From assembly GCF_040954645.1 (NCBI RefSeq), contig NC_092805.1:76354564-76418563 (forward strand): 64,000 nucleotides of DNA, given 5' to 3'. A program made the position numbers and the translations under genes. The stretch's first letter is position 1; every line of letters starts with the position of its first letter. Origin of the DNA: Diabrotica undecimpunctata. Its lineage: Eukaryota; Arthropoda; Insecta; Coleoptera; Chrysomelidae. The notes beneath the pieces are model-generated. The model saw only the letters and a list, made by a program, of their open reading frames with translations. It ran no database searches and was not told the origin of the DNA. Positions 48,226 to 58,825 of this stretch are shown here, piece by piece.

Positions 48226-49507
48226 TTATTTCTGCAAGAAATTAGCTTTTAATTAGAAATTTATTATTTTAATGTAAAATGTCAACACACCAACAACTGA
48301 TTGATAACAATCCGCATTATTTACCGATTTAGTTTAATTAGCAGACTATCTAGACAGTTTTTACCTATTCATGACAAAAAATGTTAACACGGTTACTAAA
48401 CAGACATTTTCCCCAATATACTGACACTTAGAGTAGAAGTGTATTGTCTGTATTTAGCTAATTTAAAATAATACCATTGTAGCAGTCACAACTGCTAACA
48501 TATAATTAATTAATATAATTTATTATTAAAATCCTAAAACACCTCAGAATCCCGTTTATGAAACGTTTATGGGCAATAGACGATACTATGCGCAAACTAA
48601 AGTGATCAAGAGGTGCTCGGCTAAAGTCAGTTTTGGCCAACAACTCACACAGAGAGGTGTATTTCTCCAAGCCTTAACCGGCATTTTTTTTGTCTTAAAA
48701 TCGGGTAGAAAATCTGGGATTGGATTTAATATTTTCCCCGAACATCAAGGGAGAAATTGGAACAACATAATATGATACAGAATCTTGATTGAAAAACCCG
48801 GCTTCCAAATCTGCCGAAATGATTATTTAAAAGCCGGCTTCCAAATCTGCCGAAATGATTATTTAAAACCCAGGTGAGCAATTAAATCATTTAGTTTTAT
48901 AGGCCTATCATTTTATTGATATTTTCATTGTCTTTTGAAATATTAATAGTGTAAAATCCGAGTTTTCTCATATGTATCATGTGGCCTTGAGCTTAGATCG
49001 TAAATTTATCGGACACCTAATTAGGTTTTTTCTGTTTTTTTTGTATACCTGCTCGGTATAAAAACTTTCATGCCTAATTTACTAGATATTCTTTAAATGC
49101 GCAGACGCAATAAATAGACACGATGACAGTCGGCTGATGAAATAAAATGTTTGTTTATTGTGGTAATTAGATGTAAGAGTATGTGTTAACAGTCATCTTT
49201 GGGTACCTTGATCTTTCTCTAAATGTTATTTTTTGTAGATTTCACCCGATTAGGATAACGATTAATATTAGGATTAGTTTAACCAAACACCTACTTCAAC
49301 CCATTGGTAACCAGGAACCGATTGTCTCCAGAACCACAGCGTTCTCCTTCATTCGCTTTTTCGGAGCCCCAAGGACCGTCAGAGTTTAAGGGGAAGGGGT
49401 TCATGATTTTTGTATAGCGGTTTTCAAAAGGGAAGTTTTTAAAAGGGATTTTGTAGTGGCTTTTTGGTCCTCGTATACCGTAGCCCCACTACTGTAATTA
49501 TATTTTC

Positions 49508-49511
<4 letters not shown>
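48226..49511. other. Unassigned sequence with a 36-bp duplication
   Basis: No gene supported. Contains the tandem duplication at 48798-48869. Short frames at 48569-48775 and 49183-49389 have no recognisable domain. Confidence 0.45.
48798..48869 (+). repeat. 36-bp unit, two perfect tandem copies
   Basis: CCGGCTTCCAAATCTGCCGA starts each copy (48798 and 48834). The copies are identical, so the duplication is recent. Confidence 0.9.

Positions 49512-49578
<67 letters not shown>
49512..49578. repeat. (TA)n microsatellite
   Basis: TA tract at the left outer end of the Penelope-like pair. Confidence 0.97.
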
Positions 49579-49583
<5 letters not shown>

Positions 49584-49671
49584 TAAGGTACACTCGAAGA
49601 GTGGTGGGTTTTTCGGTCAAAGTGGAGAAATAAAAGACAAAGACGATGGCTGCTTCATCTATTTATTGAAG

Positions 49672-49704
49672 ACGTTTCGCTTTCTGCTCAGAAAGCATCA
49701 TCAG
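49672..49704 (-). ncRNA. Hammerhead-ribozyme-like motif, left PLE copy
   Basis: Minus strand: CTGATGA, T, GCTTTCT, GAGC, AGAAAGC, GAAA, C, GTC. Perfect seven-base-pair stem II with tetraloop. Penelope-like elements are known to carry hammerheads in their terminal repeats. The extra base between core and stem departs from the textbook form. Confidence 0.55.
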
Positions 49705-50756
49705 TTCATCTAAAAAGAACAATATGAAACCAAACATCCATAGAGAAGTTATAACCAAAGTGTGTTACCTTACAAAGACATGTAGCAGTCAGTGATGTTA
49801 AAAATATGAAAAAGCATACAAAGCTGGACATTCAGAGTTAACGTTGTATATAACAATTAATTGAAACTAGGTAAAGTTTGCAATTTGACAAAATTAGCAC
49901 AGCAAAAGAACATGTGATAAAAATACATGTATATATAAAAAAAAATTTTATAAAAACTTAGTAAAAAACATTAAGGTTTATTTTAAAGTGTAAAGAACTA
50001 GAAAGATCATTAGATTGCACTTCCAACAAATTTATTTAAAAATTATATTTTAATTTTAACTTTAGGTAACATTATAAGTTATTAAAGATTAATAGTAATA
50101 AAGAAAAAAAATGAAGTTACCAGTCTTTAGCTTACTGAGGCTCGTTGGTAAATGAATTTAAAGGTTTGACACCCACGCACAACAACGTGAGTAGAAGTGG
50201 CCTTGAAGTCACAATGACATAAACAGCAAGGCAAGTTACCAACCTCTATGTATTAAGGCGGTATATTCAAAGAATGTGATAAATTTGGTTGACAACTTGT
50301 CGTTAAAAAACCAAGCAGTGAAAGGAAAAGGTGGTTAAGATCACCATTTAACCCTACAGTGATTGATCTGTCAACAAAGAACAAAGCAAGAGAAGTCAAT
50401 CCAATATATCATATATTGTAATATTATGACGTCACTAGTTAGCCAGCTAACAGGTGAAGATTAATAAAAATTTCCACAGTCCAAAGGTTCAAACATTAAG
50501 GACCATAATGAAAAGGATTCTATGAATCAGATTCAATTTAAAGTTTTATCAAACAAGTTCATCAAAAAGAACAATTACTTAATTATGTAAAAGTGTTATT
50601 GACAAATATTAATAAAAAGTAAGTTGATAAATCTTAATTAAAGAAGGAATAATTTATTTATATTTTATTTTTATTTTTTATTTAAATTTATTATAAGAAA
50701 ATGTGATAAAGAAAACCCCAAAATGGAACAAAATTTAAGTAAACAACATATCAAGC

Positions 50757-52217
50757 CTAATTCTGTAAAATTAATGCATGATAAATTTGGCTCAAATTAC
50801 TAATGTCCGTTCTCTTATTAAGAGTATTAGGATGTTTTAATATTGCACACATTTCTAAAAACTGTCTTTTAACGAGATTGCGTTCAGTGCCAAGAATTTT
50901 AACTTTATTAAAGTTTACTTCATGCTTAGTGTTAATAGCATGTTGGGCAAGAGCACAAGTATGCTTAGATAAATTGATATCACTGCGGTGTGTCGTAAGA
51001 CGCCCTCTCAGTGATCTCCCAGTCTGACCGATGTAACATGAGTCACACTCAGCACAAGGTATATGATATATTACATTCACTTGTTCCAGAAGGGACAGAG
51101 GTGTTTTAGTTTTAGAGAACAAATTCCTGACAGTCTTAGCATTCTTAATAGCAATTTTAACAGGTACGTTATTATGTTTGTACAGTTTAACGAGTTTCTC
51201 AGTAACTTGAGGAAAATAAGGTAAAGAGGAGTAATGGGTAGTTGGATTCCCAAGTACAGTATTAGGCAGAACAGTGTTATTAATTGAATTATTTGATATC
51301 ATTCTAAGTTGGTCACCATTGGGTATATCATTTAAAAAAGAACCATAGCTTTGAGCGAAAAGGTATTTATTAATAAGGGAGGATGGATAGGAATTCTCAA
51401 TCAGAATATTTTTAAGTAATTGAAAGGATTCCCTTCGATTAATCGGATGTATCAGTCTATTTAGCCTGCAGCTTAAAGCTTTAATAAGGTTTAATTTGTA
51501 TTTAAAGGGATGACAAGAATGGTAGTTGAGAAACCTATTAGAGGCCATTGGTTTCCCGTACCAACTTGTAGTAAGGGTGTTATCTCCCATTCTAATGACA
51601 CGCATGTCTAAGAAGGGAATACTATTTGTGTTGGAGTCCTCAAGTTCAACAGTGAACTGTAAATGAGGATCAAACTCATTGAATAAAGACAAGGTGGCCT
51701 GAATCTTGTCTGGAGGTAAGGCTAGTAATAAGTCATCAACATACCGTTTAATAAAAGGGATTTGGAAATCTAAAAGACCCAGACGGTCAGATACTAAATC
51801 ATCCAGTACATAATTAACTAGGATGGGAGAGATTGAGGAACCCATAGGTGTCCCAAAAATTTGAAGGTAATATTTGTCGTTGAAGACCAAAAAATTAGTG
51901 TCAAATGTTAATTGTAAAAGTTCTGCAAAAACATCCCAGGATACAGGACAGTTTGGTTGGATGGAGTTCCAGTGATTTCTTAGGGAGGTAATAACGCTCG
52001 AAAGAGGTAAATTAGTGAAAAGAGATACCACATCAAAACTCACTAAAATGTAGCCTTGTGGAAGTTCAAAATTATTAATAAATTCACTAAAGTGAAAAGA
52101 ATCAACAATATTAAAGTTGTTATTATAATTATAAGATTTAGATAAGATGTCAGTTAAAAATTTTGCAATATTAGTATTTGGTGAATTAATGGAGGAAACA
52201 ATTGGCCTCATGCTCAA
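50757..52217 (-). CDS. Penelope-like RT/GIY-YIG protein, 5'-truncated copy
   Basis: A 486-codon uninterrupted frame; the same frame continues upstream to the junction at 52322. RT blocks: YILVSFDVVSLFTNLP (first Asp), QIFGTPMGSSISPIL, and KRYVDDLLLALP (catalytic YVDD). The C-terminal third has NVIYHIPCAECDSCYIGQTG, RGRLTTHRSDI and LAQHAINTKHE, the GIY-YIG nuclease with its Cys-rich insert. Compared with the right copy it differs at only a few residues (for example WYGKP for WYRKP). The N-terminal part, including the DKGNA motif, is missing. Confidence 0.93.
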   Translation of the reverse strand: MSMRPIVSSINSPNTNIAKFLTDILSKSYNYNNNFNIVDSFHFSEFINNFELPQGYILVSFDVVSLFTNLPLSSVITSLRNHWNSIQPNCPVSWDVFAELLQLTFDTNFLVFNDKYYLQIFGTPMGSSISPILVNYVLDDLVSDRLGLLDFQIPFIKRYVDDLLLALPPDKIQATLSLFNEFDPHLQFTVELEDSNTNSIPFLDMRVIRMGDNTLTTSWYGKPMASNRFLNYHSCHPFKYKLNLIKALSCRLNRLIHPINRRESFQLLKNILIENSYPSSLINKYLFAQSYGSFLNDIPNGDQLRMISNNSINNTVLPNTVLGNPTTHYSSLPYFPQVTEKLVKLYKHNNVPVKIAIKNAKTVRNLFSKTKTPLSLLEQVNVIYHIPCAECDSCYIGQTGRSLRGRLTTHRSDINLSKHTCALAQHAINTKHEVNFNKVKILGTERNLVKRQFLEMCAILKHPNTLNKRTDISNLSQIYHALILQN

Positions 52218-52304
52218 TGTGGGCTTATGTATTTTAGGTAGACAATAAAATCTGGGAGCATATCCATCATAATTATGTAAAAATTTTGCAAGTGGTTGAT
52301 CTAT

Positions 52305-52326
52305 GATCTTAATATTTTTTAAGATC
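52305..52326. repeat. 8-bp palindrome at the head-to-head junction
   Basis: GATCTTAA (52305-52312) and TTAAGATC (52319-52326) flank the point where the two copies meet. Confidence 0.85.
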
Positions 52327-54317
52327 TTTTTCCTCAGGACATTCTTAAATTGTTATCCTTGGGCCCCAAATTTGGCTTACAGCCAACTTTCAGAGATTAT
52401 TCTGTTAGTAGAATTTTAGCAGATGTGGAAAATATTTTGTCACATGCTGACAATTCTGACCTTTTATCTCTTAGGTCTTCTTCCAATAATATTCTGTTGA
52501 ACTTTTCTAATCGCCCTAGACAACCCATATCGGAGTTAGATAAGATTTACAGGGAGACGGTATCGTTTTTAAAAACTCACCCTAATCTTCTCGTCCTTAC
52601 TAGTGATAAAGGGAATGCTACTGTCCTCATGGATAGAGATCAATATCTTAATCTCAGCCAATCGTTGTTAGATGATGATAGATACTATCAACCTCTCTCT
52701 ACCAACCCTTGCTCTAAATTTACAAATAAAATAAATAAATTCATTACACACTTAAAAAATATTAAGATCATAGATCAACCACTTGCAAAATTTTTACATA
52801 ATTATGATGGATATGCTCCCAGATTTTATTGTCTACCTAAAATACATAAGCCCACATTGAGCATGAGGCCAATTGTTTCCTCCATTAATTCACCAAATAC
52901 TAATATTGCAAAATTTTTAACTGACATCTTATCTAAATCTTATAATTATAATAACAACTTTAATATTGTTGATTCTTTTCACTTTAGTGAATTTATTAAT
53001 AATTTTGAACTTCCACAAGGCTACATTTTAGTGAGTTTTGATGTGGTATCTCTTTTCACTAATTTACCTCTTTCGAGCGTTATTACCTCCCTAAGAAATC
53101 ACTGGAACTCCATCCAACCAAACTGTCCTGTATCCTGGGATGTTTTTGCAGAACTTTTACAATTAACATTTGACACTAATTTTTTGGTCTTCAACGACAA
53201 ATATTACCTTCAAATTTTTGGGACACCTATGGGTTCCTCAATCTCTCCCATCCTAGTTAATTATGTACTGGATGATTTAGTATCTGACCGTCTGGGTCTT
53301 TTAGATTTCCAAATCCCTTTTATTAAACGGTATGTTGATGACTTATTACTAGCCTTACCTCCAGACAAGATTCAGGCCACCTTGTCTTTATTCAATGAGT
53401 TTGATCCTCATTTACAGTTCACTGTTGAACTTGAGGACTCCAACACAAATAGTATTCCCTTCTTAGACATGCGTGTCATTAGAATGGGAGATAACACCCT
53501 TACTACAAGTTGGTACAGGAAACCAATGGCCTCTAATAGGTTTCTCAACTACCATTCTTGTCATCCCTTTAAATACAAATTAAACCTTATTAAAGCTTTA
53601 AGCTGCAGGCTAAATAGACTGATACATCCGATTAATCGAAGGGAATCCTTTCAATTACTTAAAAATATTCTGATTGAGAATTCCTATCCATCCTCCCTTA
53701 TTAATAAATACCTTTTCGCTCAAAGCTATGGTTCTTCTTTAAATGATATACCCAATGGTGACCAACTTAGAATGATATCAAATAATTCAATTAATAACAC
53801 TGTTCTGCCTAATACTGTACTTGGGAATCCAACTACCCATTACTCCTCTTTACCTTATTTTCCTCAAGTTACTGAGAAACTCGTTAAACTGTACAAACAT
53901 AATAACGTACCTGTTAAAATTGCTATTAAGAATGCTAAGACTGTCAGGAATTTGTTCTCTAAAACTAAAACACCTCTGTCCCTTCTGGAACAAGTGAATG
54001 TAATATATCATATACCTTGTGCTGAGTGTGACTCATGTTACATCGGTCAGACTGGGAGATCACTGAGAGGGCGTCTTACGACACACCGCAGTGATATCAA
54101 TTTATCTAAGCATACTTGTGCTCTTGCCCAACATGCCATTAACACTAAGCATGAAGTAAACTTTAATGAAGTTAAAATTCTTGGCACTGAACGCAATCTC
54201 GTTAAAAGACAGTTTTTAGAAATGTGTGCAATATTAAAACATCCTAATACTCTTAATAAGAGAACGGACATTAGTAATTTGAGCCAAATTTATCATGCAT
54301 TAATTTTACAGAATTAG
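52323..54317 (+). CDS. Penelope-like reverse transcriptase with GIY-YIG endonuclease
   Basis: The frame is open from the junction at 52323 to a stop at 54315-54317; no ATG marks the start, and the true N-terminus is lost. Counting from 52350: residues about 80-100 hold LVLTSDKGNATVLMDRDQY, the Penelope N-terminal motif; about 225-240 YILVSFDVVSLF (Asp); about 290 GTPMGSS; 328-331 YVDD; about 550-640 GIY-YIG nuclease (YHIPCAECDSCYIGQTGRSL, RSDI, H, and E in FLEMCAI). The protein nicks DNA and primes reverse transcription at the nick. All catalytic residues I can check are present, and there is no internal stop, so the copy is young. Confidence 0.95.
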   Translation, partial: DLFPQDILKLLSLGPKFGLQPTFRDYSVSRILADVENILSHADNSDLLSLRSSSNNILLNFSNRPRQPISELDKIYRETVSFLKTHPNLLVLTSDKGNATVLMDRDQYLNLSQSLLDDDRYYQPLSTNPCSKFTNKINKFITHLKNIKIIDQPLAKFLHNYDGYAPRFYCLPKIHKPTLSMRPIVSSINSPNTNIAKFLTDILSKSYNYNNNFNIVDSFHFSEFINNFELPQGYILVSFDVVSLFTNLPLSSVITSLRNHWNSIQPNCPVSWDVFAELLQLTFDTNFLVFNDKYYLQIFGTPMGSSISPILVNYVLDDLVSDRLGLLDFQIPFIKRYVDDLLLALPPDKIQATLSLFNEFDPHLQFTVELEDSNTNSIPFLDMRVIRMGDNTLTTSWYRKPMASNRFLNYHSCHPFKYKLNLIKALSCRLNRLIHPINRRESFQLLKNILIENSYPSSLINKYLFAQSYGSSLNDIPNGDQLRMISNNSINNTVLPNTVLGNPTTHYSSLPYFPQVTEKLVKLYKHNNVPVKIAIKNAKTVRNLFSKTKTPLSLLEQVNVIYHIPCAECDSCYIGQTGRSLRGRLTTHRSDINLSKHTCALAQHAINTKHEVNFNEVKILGTERNLVKRQFLEMCAILKHPNTLNKRTDISNLSQIYHALILQN

Positions 54318-55372
54318 GCTTGATATGTTGTTTACTTAAATTTTGTTCCATTTTGGGGTTTTCTTTATCACATTTTCTTATAATAAATTTAAATAAAAAA
54401 TAAAAATAATTTATAAATAAATTATTCCTTCTTTAATTAAGATTTATCAACTTACTTTTTATTAATATTTGTCAATAACACTTTTACATAATTAAGTAAT
54501 TGTTCTTTTTGATGAACTTGTTTGATAAAACTTTAAATTGAATCTGATTCATAGAATCCTTTTCATTATGGTCCTTAATGTTTGAACCTTTGGACTGTGG
54601 AAATTTTTATTAATCTTCACCTGTTAGCTGGCTAACTAGTGACGTCATAATATTACAATATATGATATATTGGATTGACTTCTCTTGCTTTGTTCTTTGT
54701 TGACAGATCAATCACTGTAGGGTTAAATGGTGATCTTAACCACCTTTTCCTTTCACTGCTTGGTTTTTTAACGACAAGTTGTCAACCAAATTTATCACAT
54801 TCTTTGAATATACCGCCTTAATACATAGAGGTTGGTAACTTGCCTTGCTGTTTATGTCATTGTGACTTCAAGGCCACTTCTACTCACGTTGTTGTGCGTG
54901 GGTGTCAAACCTTTAAATTCATTTACCAACGAGCCTCAGTAAGCTAAAGACTGGTAACTACATTTTTTTTTCTTTATTACTATTAATCTTTAATAACTTA
55001 TAATGTTACCTAAAGTTAAAATTAAAATATAATTTTTAAATAAATTTGTTGGAAGTGCAATCTAATGATCTTTCTAGTTCTTTACACTTTAAAATAAACC
55101 TTAATGTTTTTTACTAAGTTTTTATAAAATTTTTTTTTGTATATATACATGTATTTTTATCACATGTTCTTTTGCTGTGCTAATTTTGTCAAATTGCAAA
55201 CTTTACCTAGTTTCAATTAATTGTTATATACAACGTTAACTCTGAATGTCCAGCTTTGTATGCTTTTTCATATTTTTAACATCACTGACTACTACATGTC
55301 TTTGTAAGGTAACACACTTTGGTTATAACTTCTCTATGGATGTTTGGTTTCATATTGTTCTTTTTAGATGAA

Positions 55373-55406
55373 CTGATGATGCTTTCTGAGCAGAAAGCGA
55401 AACGTC
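55373..55406 (+). ncRNA. Hammerhead-ribozyme-like motif, right PLE copy
   Basis: CTGATGA (55373-55379), T, stem GCTTTCT/AGAAAGC with loop GAGC (55381-55398), GAAA (55399-55402), C, GTC. The flanks ATGAA and TTCAAT can form a short stem I. Its location in the 3' terminal region is the same in all three related copies. Confidence 0.55.
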
Positions 55407-55526
55407 TTCAATAAATAGATGAAGTAGCCATCGTCTTTGTCTTTTATTTCTCCACTTTGACCGAAAAACCCACCACTCTTCGAGTGTACCTTAGTTTATA
55501 TTGGATTGACGGTCGTACTCCTTTTC

Positions 55527-55531
<5 letters not shown>

Positions 55532-55589
<58 letters not shown>
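55532..55589. repeat. (TA)n microsatellite
   Basis: TA tract between the Penelope pair and the 5' LTR of the Osvaldo-like element. Confidence 0.97.
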
Positions 55590-55593
<4 letters not shown>

Positions 55594-56996
55594 ATGATAT
55601 GTAAAATCGAGAAAAATATTGGTTTGTTTAAAAATATTTCAAAGTTCAAAAACATTAAAATAATTCAGATAAGTAGGATAATATCCAACAAACATTTCGA
55701 AGAAGGAGAGCTATTAATTTCTTGAATTACCTGTACCAAACAAAAAGTAAGCTTTGCATAAATTATTTCTTTGTTATACTTGAGTGACCCGCATAATTTT
55801 AAGTGAAAACAAAAAGACAATTGAACGGGGTTTTCCAAAATACATTAATGCAGTGATTAGGGACAAATAGAAGAGATTTTAGATAGAGGTTTCTGTTAGT
55901 TTTTAAGAATTATAGAAAATATTATTTGTAAATAAGTTTTAGGAAATTTATAATTATAGGTAAAAATTTGTTTGTTATCGAAATGAAAAAATGGGGGAAT
56001 TGTGACGAGTTTTGATTGGCGGAGATTGAAAAAGGTGGGATAATTATGTAGGAAAAAGTTTAGCGAGATTGAAGGGGAGAAAGATATAGTCAGTTGATTT
56101 TCCAAGTCTGTAAGAGGAACAGTGATTGTTCTCTGGTGGTTCCAAAGAAGTAGCAAGAAGGAATGTTGAATGTTAGTGAGTTTTTGTGGAGTTAGTGTAT
56201 CTGACAGAAGCTGAAGCAACAAAATATTGTAAGTCATATTTTCCTACTTATATTCCAAGAGTCACTGTTCTGGCCAACGAGAGATTCAGTTTATCGTAAA
56301 GAGAAGATATTCCAAGAGTCATTTTTCACTCGGGCCAACGAGAGATTCAGTTTATCGAGAGGAGAAAGGCTATCATAATTTGAATGATTTTTGCTTTTGA
56401 AGGAGATCATTAAGGACGATATACTTGCAACAATCTGTTGTAAGATTGCTGATTACATAGAGAGCGGTTGAGAGGAGATAATACAGTCTACAAGGAACAA
56501 AGATTTGGACCACTCATCATCAGAGAGAGATATTTTTGTTTTCTGCAGTTTTTTTTTCTTTTATTGATAACACAATTTTTACTCGTAATTTAGAAAGGAT
56601 ATAAATATTTTGATTAGGAGAGTTAGAATAGTTTGGGATTTTGAGTTTTCAATTAATATTGTTTGTACCATAAATTTTGATTGTTCACGTACGGAGAACA
56701 AAATTTTGAGAATCCTTATATGTGATTTGTTTATTGAAAACTTTTGAGTGTGAATTATTTCATTATTTTTATTTCAATATATAGTGTTAGATCATATGTG
56801 TTTTTATTATTCCGGTATTCTCTGGACCTTACCTTTCACATGTAATAGCATAGATATTGAAGCACGAATTTAACCCTGAGATAAAAGAATTAAAAATTGT
56901 GATAAAGTCATAATCATATCATTTAAATAATTTTAATTAATCAAAAAAATTAATTAGCTAATTATTGCTTGGCGCACCAAGACTTTAAATATCGCA
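55590..56996 (+). repeat. 5' LTR of Osvaldo-like element
   Basis: Starts TGTTATGATATG, ends TTTAAATATCGCA (AATAA follows in both copies, so the end may be up to 57000). Differs from the 3' LTR at fewer than ten positions in 1.4 kb, which indicates a recent insertion. The open frame on its minus strand is not a gene. Confidence 0.93.
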
Positions 56997-57001
56997 ATAA
57001 C

Positions 57002-57019
57002 TGGCTTCCAAAACGTGGG
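57002..57019 (+). other. Primer-binding site, lysine-tRNA-like
   Basis: TGGCTTCCAAAACGTGGGG begins one to five bases after the LTR. It resembles the lysine-tRNA primer site TGGCGCCCAACGTGGGG with small differences. Confidence 0.6.
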
Positions 57020-57404
57020 GCTTGAAAATATCGCAGCTTTACATTTGAAGGAAGGGAAAGAGATCTGGAATAAGTACAGGTGATCCAGAGATAAAAACAT
57101 ATAACATTGAGGGAATTTGAATTTGAAAGTATTTTGACAATTTTTCCAGGGAATATAAATTTGATTTATTGATTGATCGTAGTTAGTGGATATTTACTGC
57201 TATTGAATTATTTGATTTTATTTTCTTTACCAATCGTACATTTTATTTATTTTGAATTATTTGAATTTTACTGATTGCATATTCGATATTTGTCGTGAAA
57301 ATTTAATACATTTGGGGAGAAATATTGTCGTGTTCTGAAACATATAGAGTGTTGTAAAAATTTCACATTTGGCGGGGACAAAAACAATAACAAAAAGTAA
57401 CAAC

Positions 57405-57692
57405 ATGTCTGTCACAAGGAGACAAAGTAAAATGCAGGAAAGGAAGGAGGATAACAGAGAAGATGAAACAATTTTGGAAGAAGTATCGGATAATGAAGGA
57501 AATGTGACAATAGTTGAGGAGAGAAAAGAACTATCAGGAATAGATAAAATATTACAACTAATGCAACTCCAGTCACAAAAAATGGATGAAACATCACTAA
57601 AAATGGATAAAAACCAACGGGAAACAAAACAAACAATGAGCAGCGTCTGGAAAACTATGAACAGGAAATTAGAGGATGTGTTGAGGGGATAA
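57405..57692 (+). CDS. gag: Gag N-terminal part of Osvaldo-like element
   Basis: Starts at the first ATG after the leader (57405, context AACATGTCT) and runs 95 codons of charged, helical sequence, MSVTRRQSKMQERKED to KMDKNQRET. The last 20 residues, to the stop at 57690-57692, appear out of frame: the +2 frame is open through this region and reads a coiled-coil-like Glu/Lys/Leu pattern that joins the next Gag frame. A one-base indel near 57625-57640 explains this. Start chosen because no other ATG lies between the primer-binding site and here in frame. Confidence 0.78.
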   Translation: MSVTRRQSKMQERKEDNREDETILEEVSDNEGNVTIVEERKELSGIDKILQLMQLQSQKMDETSLKMDKNQRETKQTMSSVWKTMNRKLEDVLRG

Positions 57693-57742
57693 AGAAAGAA
57701 CTGATACAACAAATAGAAGAGATTAATGAAATTAAAAATGAT

Positions 57743-58825
57743 ATGAAAGAACAAGAAATGAGAATTAAAGATAATTTGGAGGAATTAGAAAGCAAACTTG
57801 AAAATGTAATGAAAGATAGTAAGACGGTCCAGAAAAAGGAATTAGAACAGTTAGAAGAAAAATTTGAAATGGCGCTACAAGAAGACAGGAAGGAAGTAGA
57901 AAGAAGATTAAAGCAAAATGAAAAACAAATGGCAGAAATTGAACTAAGAGGGGTAGAGAGAAAAGAAGTTATCATCCATGGAACAAGCGAGGCGAAAATA
58001 CAATTTGGCGGGGATATTCGGAAAACACACCCAGTACCGTTTGTTAAAAATTTGAAAACCAAATTACAACATATTAGATATTTTGACGATTGCAAAGAAA
58101 CAATTAGAAACCATTTGAAAGAAGGAGCAGCGTTATGGTATGAAAGCAAGGAAGATGAGTTTGAAAATTGGACAGATTTTGAAAATAAATTTCTCAACTA
58201 TTTCTGGGGGAAAAATAAACAGAGAGAAATCAACCAAGAGCTACAGAATGGAAAATATCAGGAAAAAATGGGAATATCTGAAGAAAGATATGCTTTGCAG
58301 ATATATAACAATTCAAAATATCTAGAATACAAATATTCTACCGAACAGCTGGTAGAAATGATCAGCAGACATTTTGAGGAAACGTTGGAAGATCACGTGA
58401 TTTTGAGAAACTATCAAGATATTGATAGTTTGTGCCAATTCCTTCAATTAAAAGAAGCGAAAAGAAAAGAAATGAGAAATAGAAGACAACATGACCAATA
58501 TAATGAACCGGAAAGAAGGTATTCATCAAATTATGACCAGAGAAACCGACATCCCAGATCAACAAACGAATATAGGCCGAGAGATTACAATAATTACAAT
58601 AGACAACAAAATTACGATAACAGGAATGACACACAACATAGAACATATGAAAATCACAACAGGAATAGAGATGCACAAAATCCTCCGAATAAGAATACGA
58701 ACGAACAAAGGGACGATAGAAATAATCAGAGATTCCAACGACAAAACAGAAGAGAGATGAATCATGTGGCAATAGAAAAGGAGGAAGAAGAAGTATTCAA
58801 TGAATCCAGACAGGATTTTCAATAA
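57743..58825 (+). CDS. gag: Gag coiled coil, capsid and basic tail of Osvaldo-like element
   Basis: 360 codons. Residues 1-75 are a Glu/Lys-rich coiled coil; 80-240 the capsid domain (HPVPFVKNLKTKLQ, IRNHLKEGAALWYES, WTDFENKFLNYFWG, then YSTEQLVEMISRHFEETLED); 250-345 an Arg/Asn/Tyr-rich basic tail that replaces the zinc knuckle. The frame is open upstream of this ATG, back to about 57640, so it is not an independent start but the continuation of Gag after the frameshift. The stop at 58823-58825 overlaps the -1 Pol frame. Confidence 0.85.
   Translation: MKEQEMRIKDNLEELESKLENVMKDSKTVQKKELEQLEEKFEMALQEDRKEVERRLKQNEKQMAEIELRGVERKEVIIHGTSEAKIQFGGDIRKTHPVPFVKNLKTKLQHIRYFDDCKETIRNHLKEGAALWYESKEDEFENWTDFENKFLNYFWGKNKQREINQELQNGKYQEKMGISEERYALQIYNNSKYLEYKYSTEQLVEMISRHFEETLEDHVILRNYQDIDSLCQFLQLKEAKRKEMRNRRQHDQYNEPERRYSSNYDQRNRHPRSTNEYRPRDYNNYNRQQNYDNRNDTQHRTYENHNRNRDAQNPPNKNTNEQRDDRNNQRFQRQNRREMNHVAIEKEEEEVFNESRQDFQ

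Larger units (their letters stand above)
49576..52322 (-). mobile_element. Penelope-like element, left (minus-strand) arm of head-to-head pair
   Basis: A 2.75-kb 5'-truncated copy, almost identical in inverted orientation to 52751-55503. It carries the RT core and the GIY-YIG domain (50757-52217), a 3' region of about 1.2 kb, and the hammerhead-like motif at 49672-49704. It ends at the left against a (TA)n tract. It joins the right copy at 52322/52323. Confidence 0.93.
52323..55503 (+). mobile_element. Penelope-like element, right (plus-strand) copy of head-to-head pair
   Basis: Longer member of the pair. The first 428 bases (52323-52750) are unique to this copy; from 52751 onward it mirrors the left arm with well under one percent difference. 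It contains the 655-codon protein, a 1.2-kb 3' region and the hammerhead-like motif at 55373-55406. The right end is followed by a short TTGACGGTCGTAC block and (TA)n. The 5' end starts abruptly inside coding sequence, so this copy is also 5'-truncated. Confidence 0.93.

Noticed and set aside
52323..52352. TTG at 52350 as a translation start of the Penelope-like protein
   Set aside because: The frame is open back to the junction at 52323 and the protein is 5'-truncated there; TTG is not a plausible start in an insect.
55896..56237. 113-residue frame on the minus strand of each Osvaldo-like LTR (also 62646-62987)
   Set aside because: It is in antisense to the LTR, without recognisable domains; it appears twice only because the LTR does.
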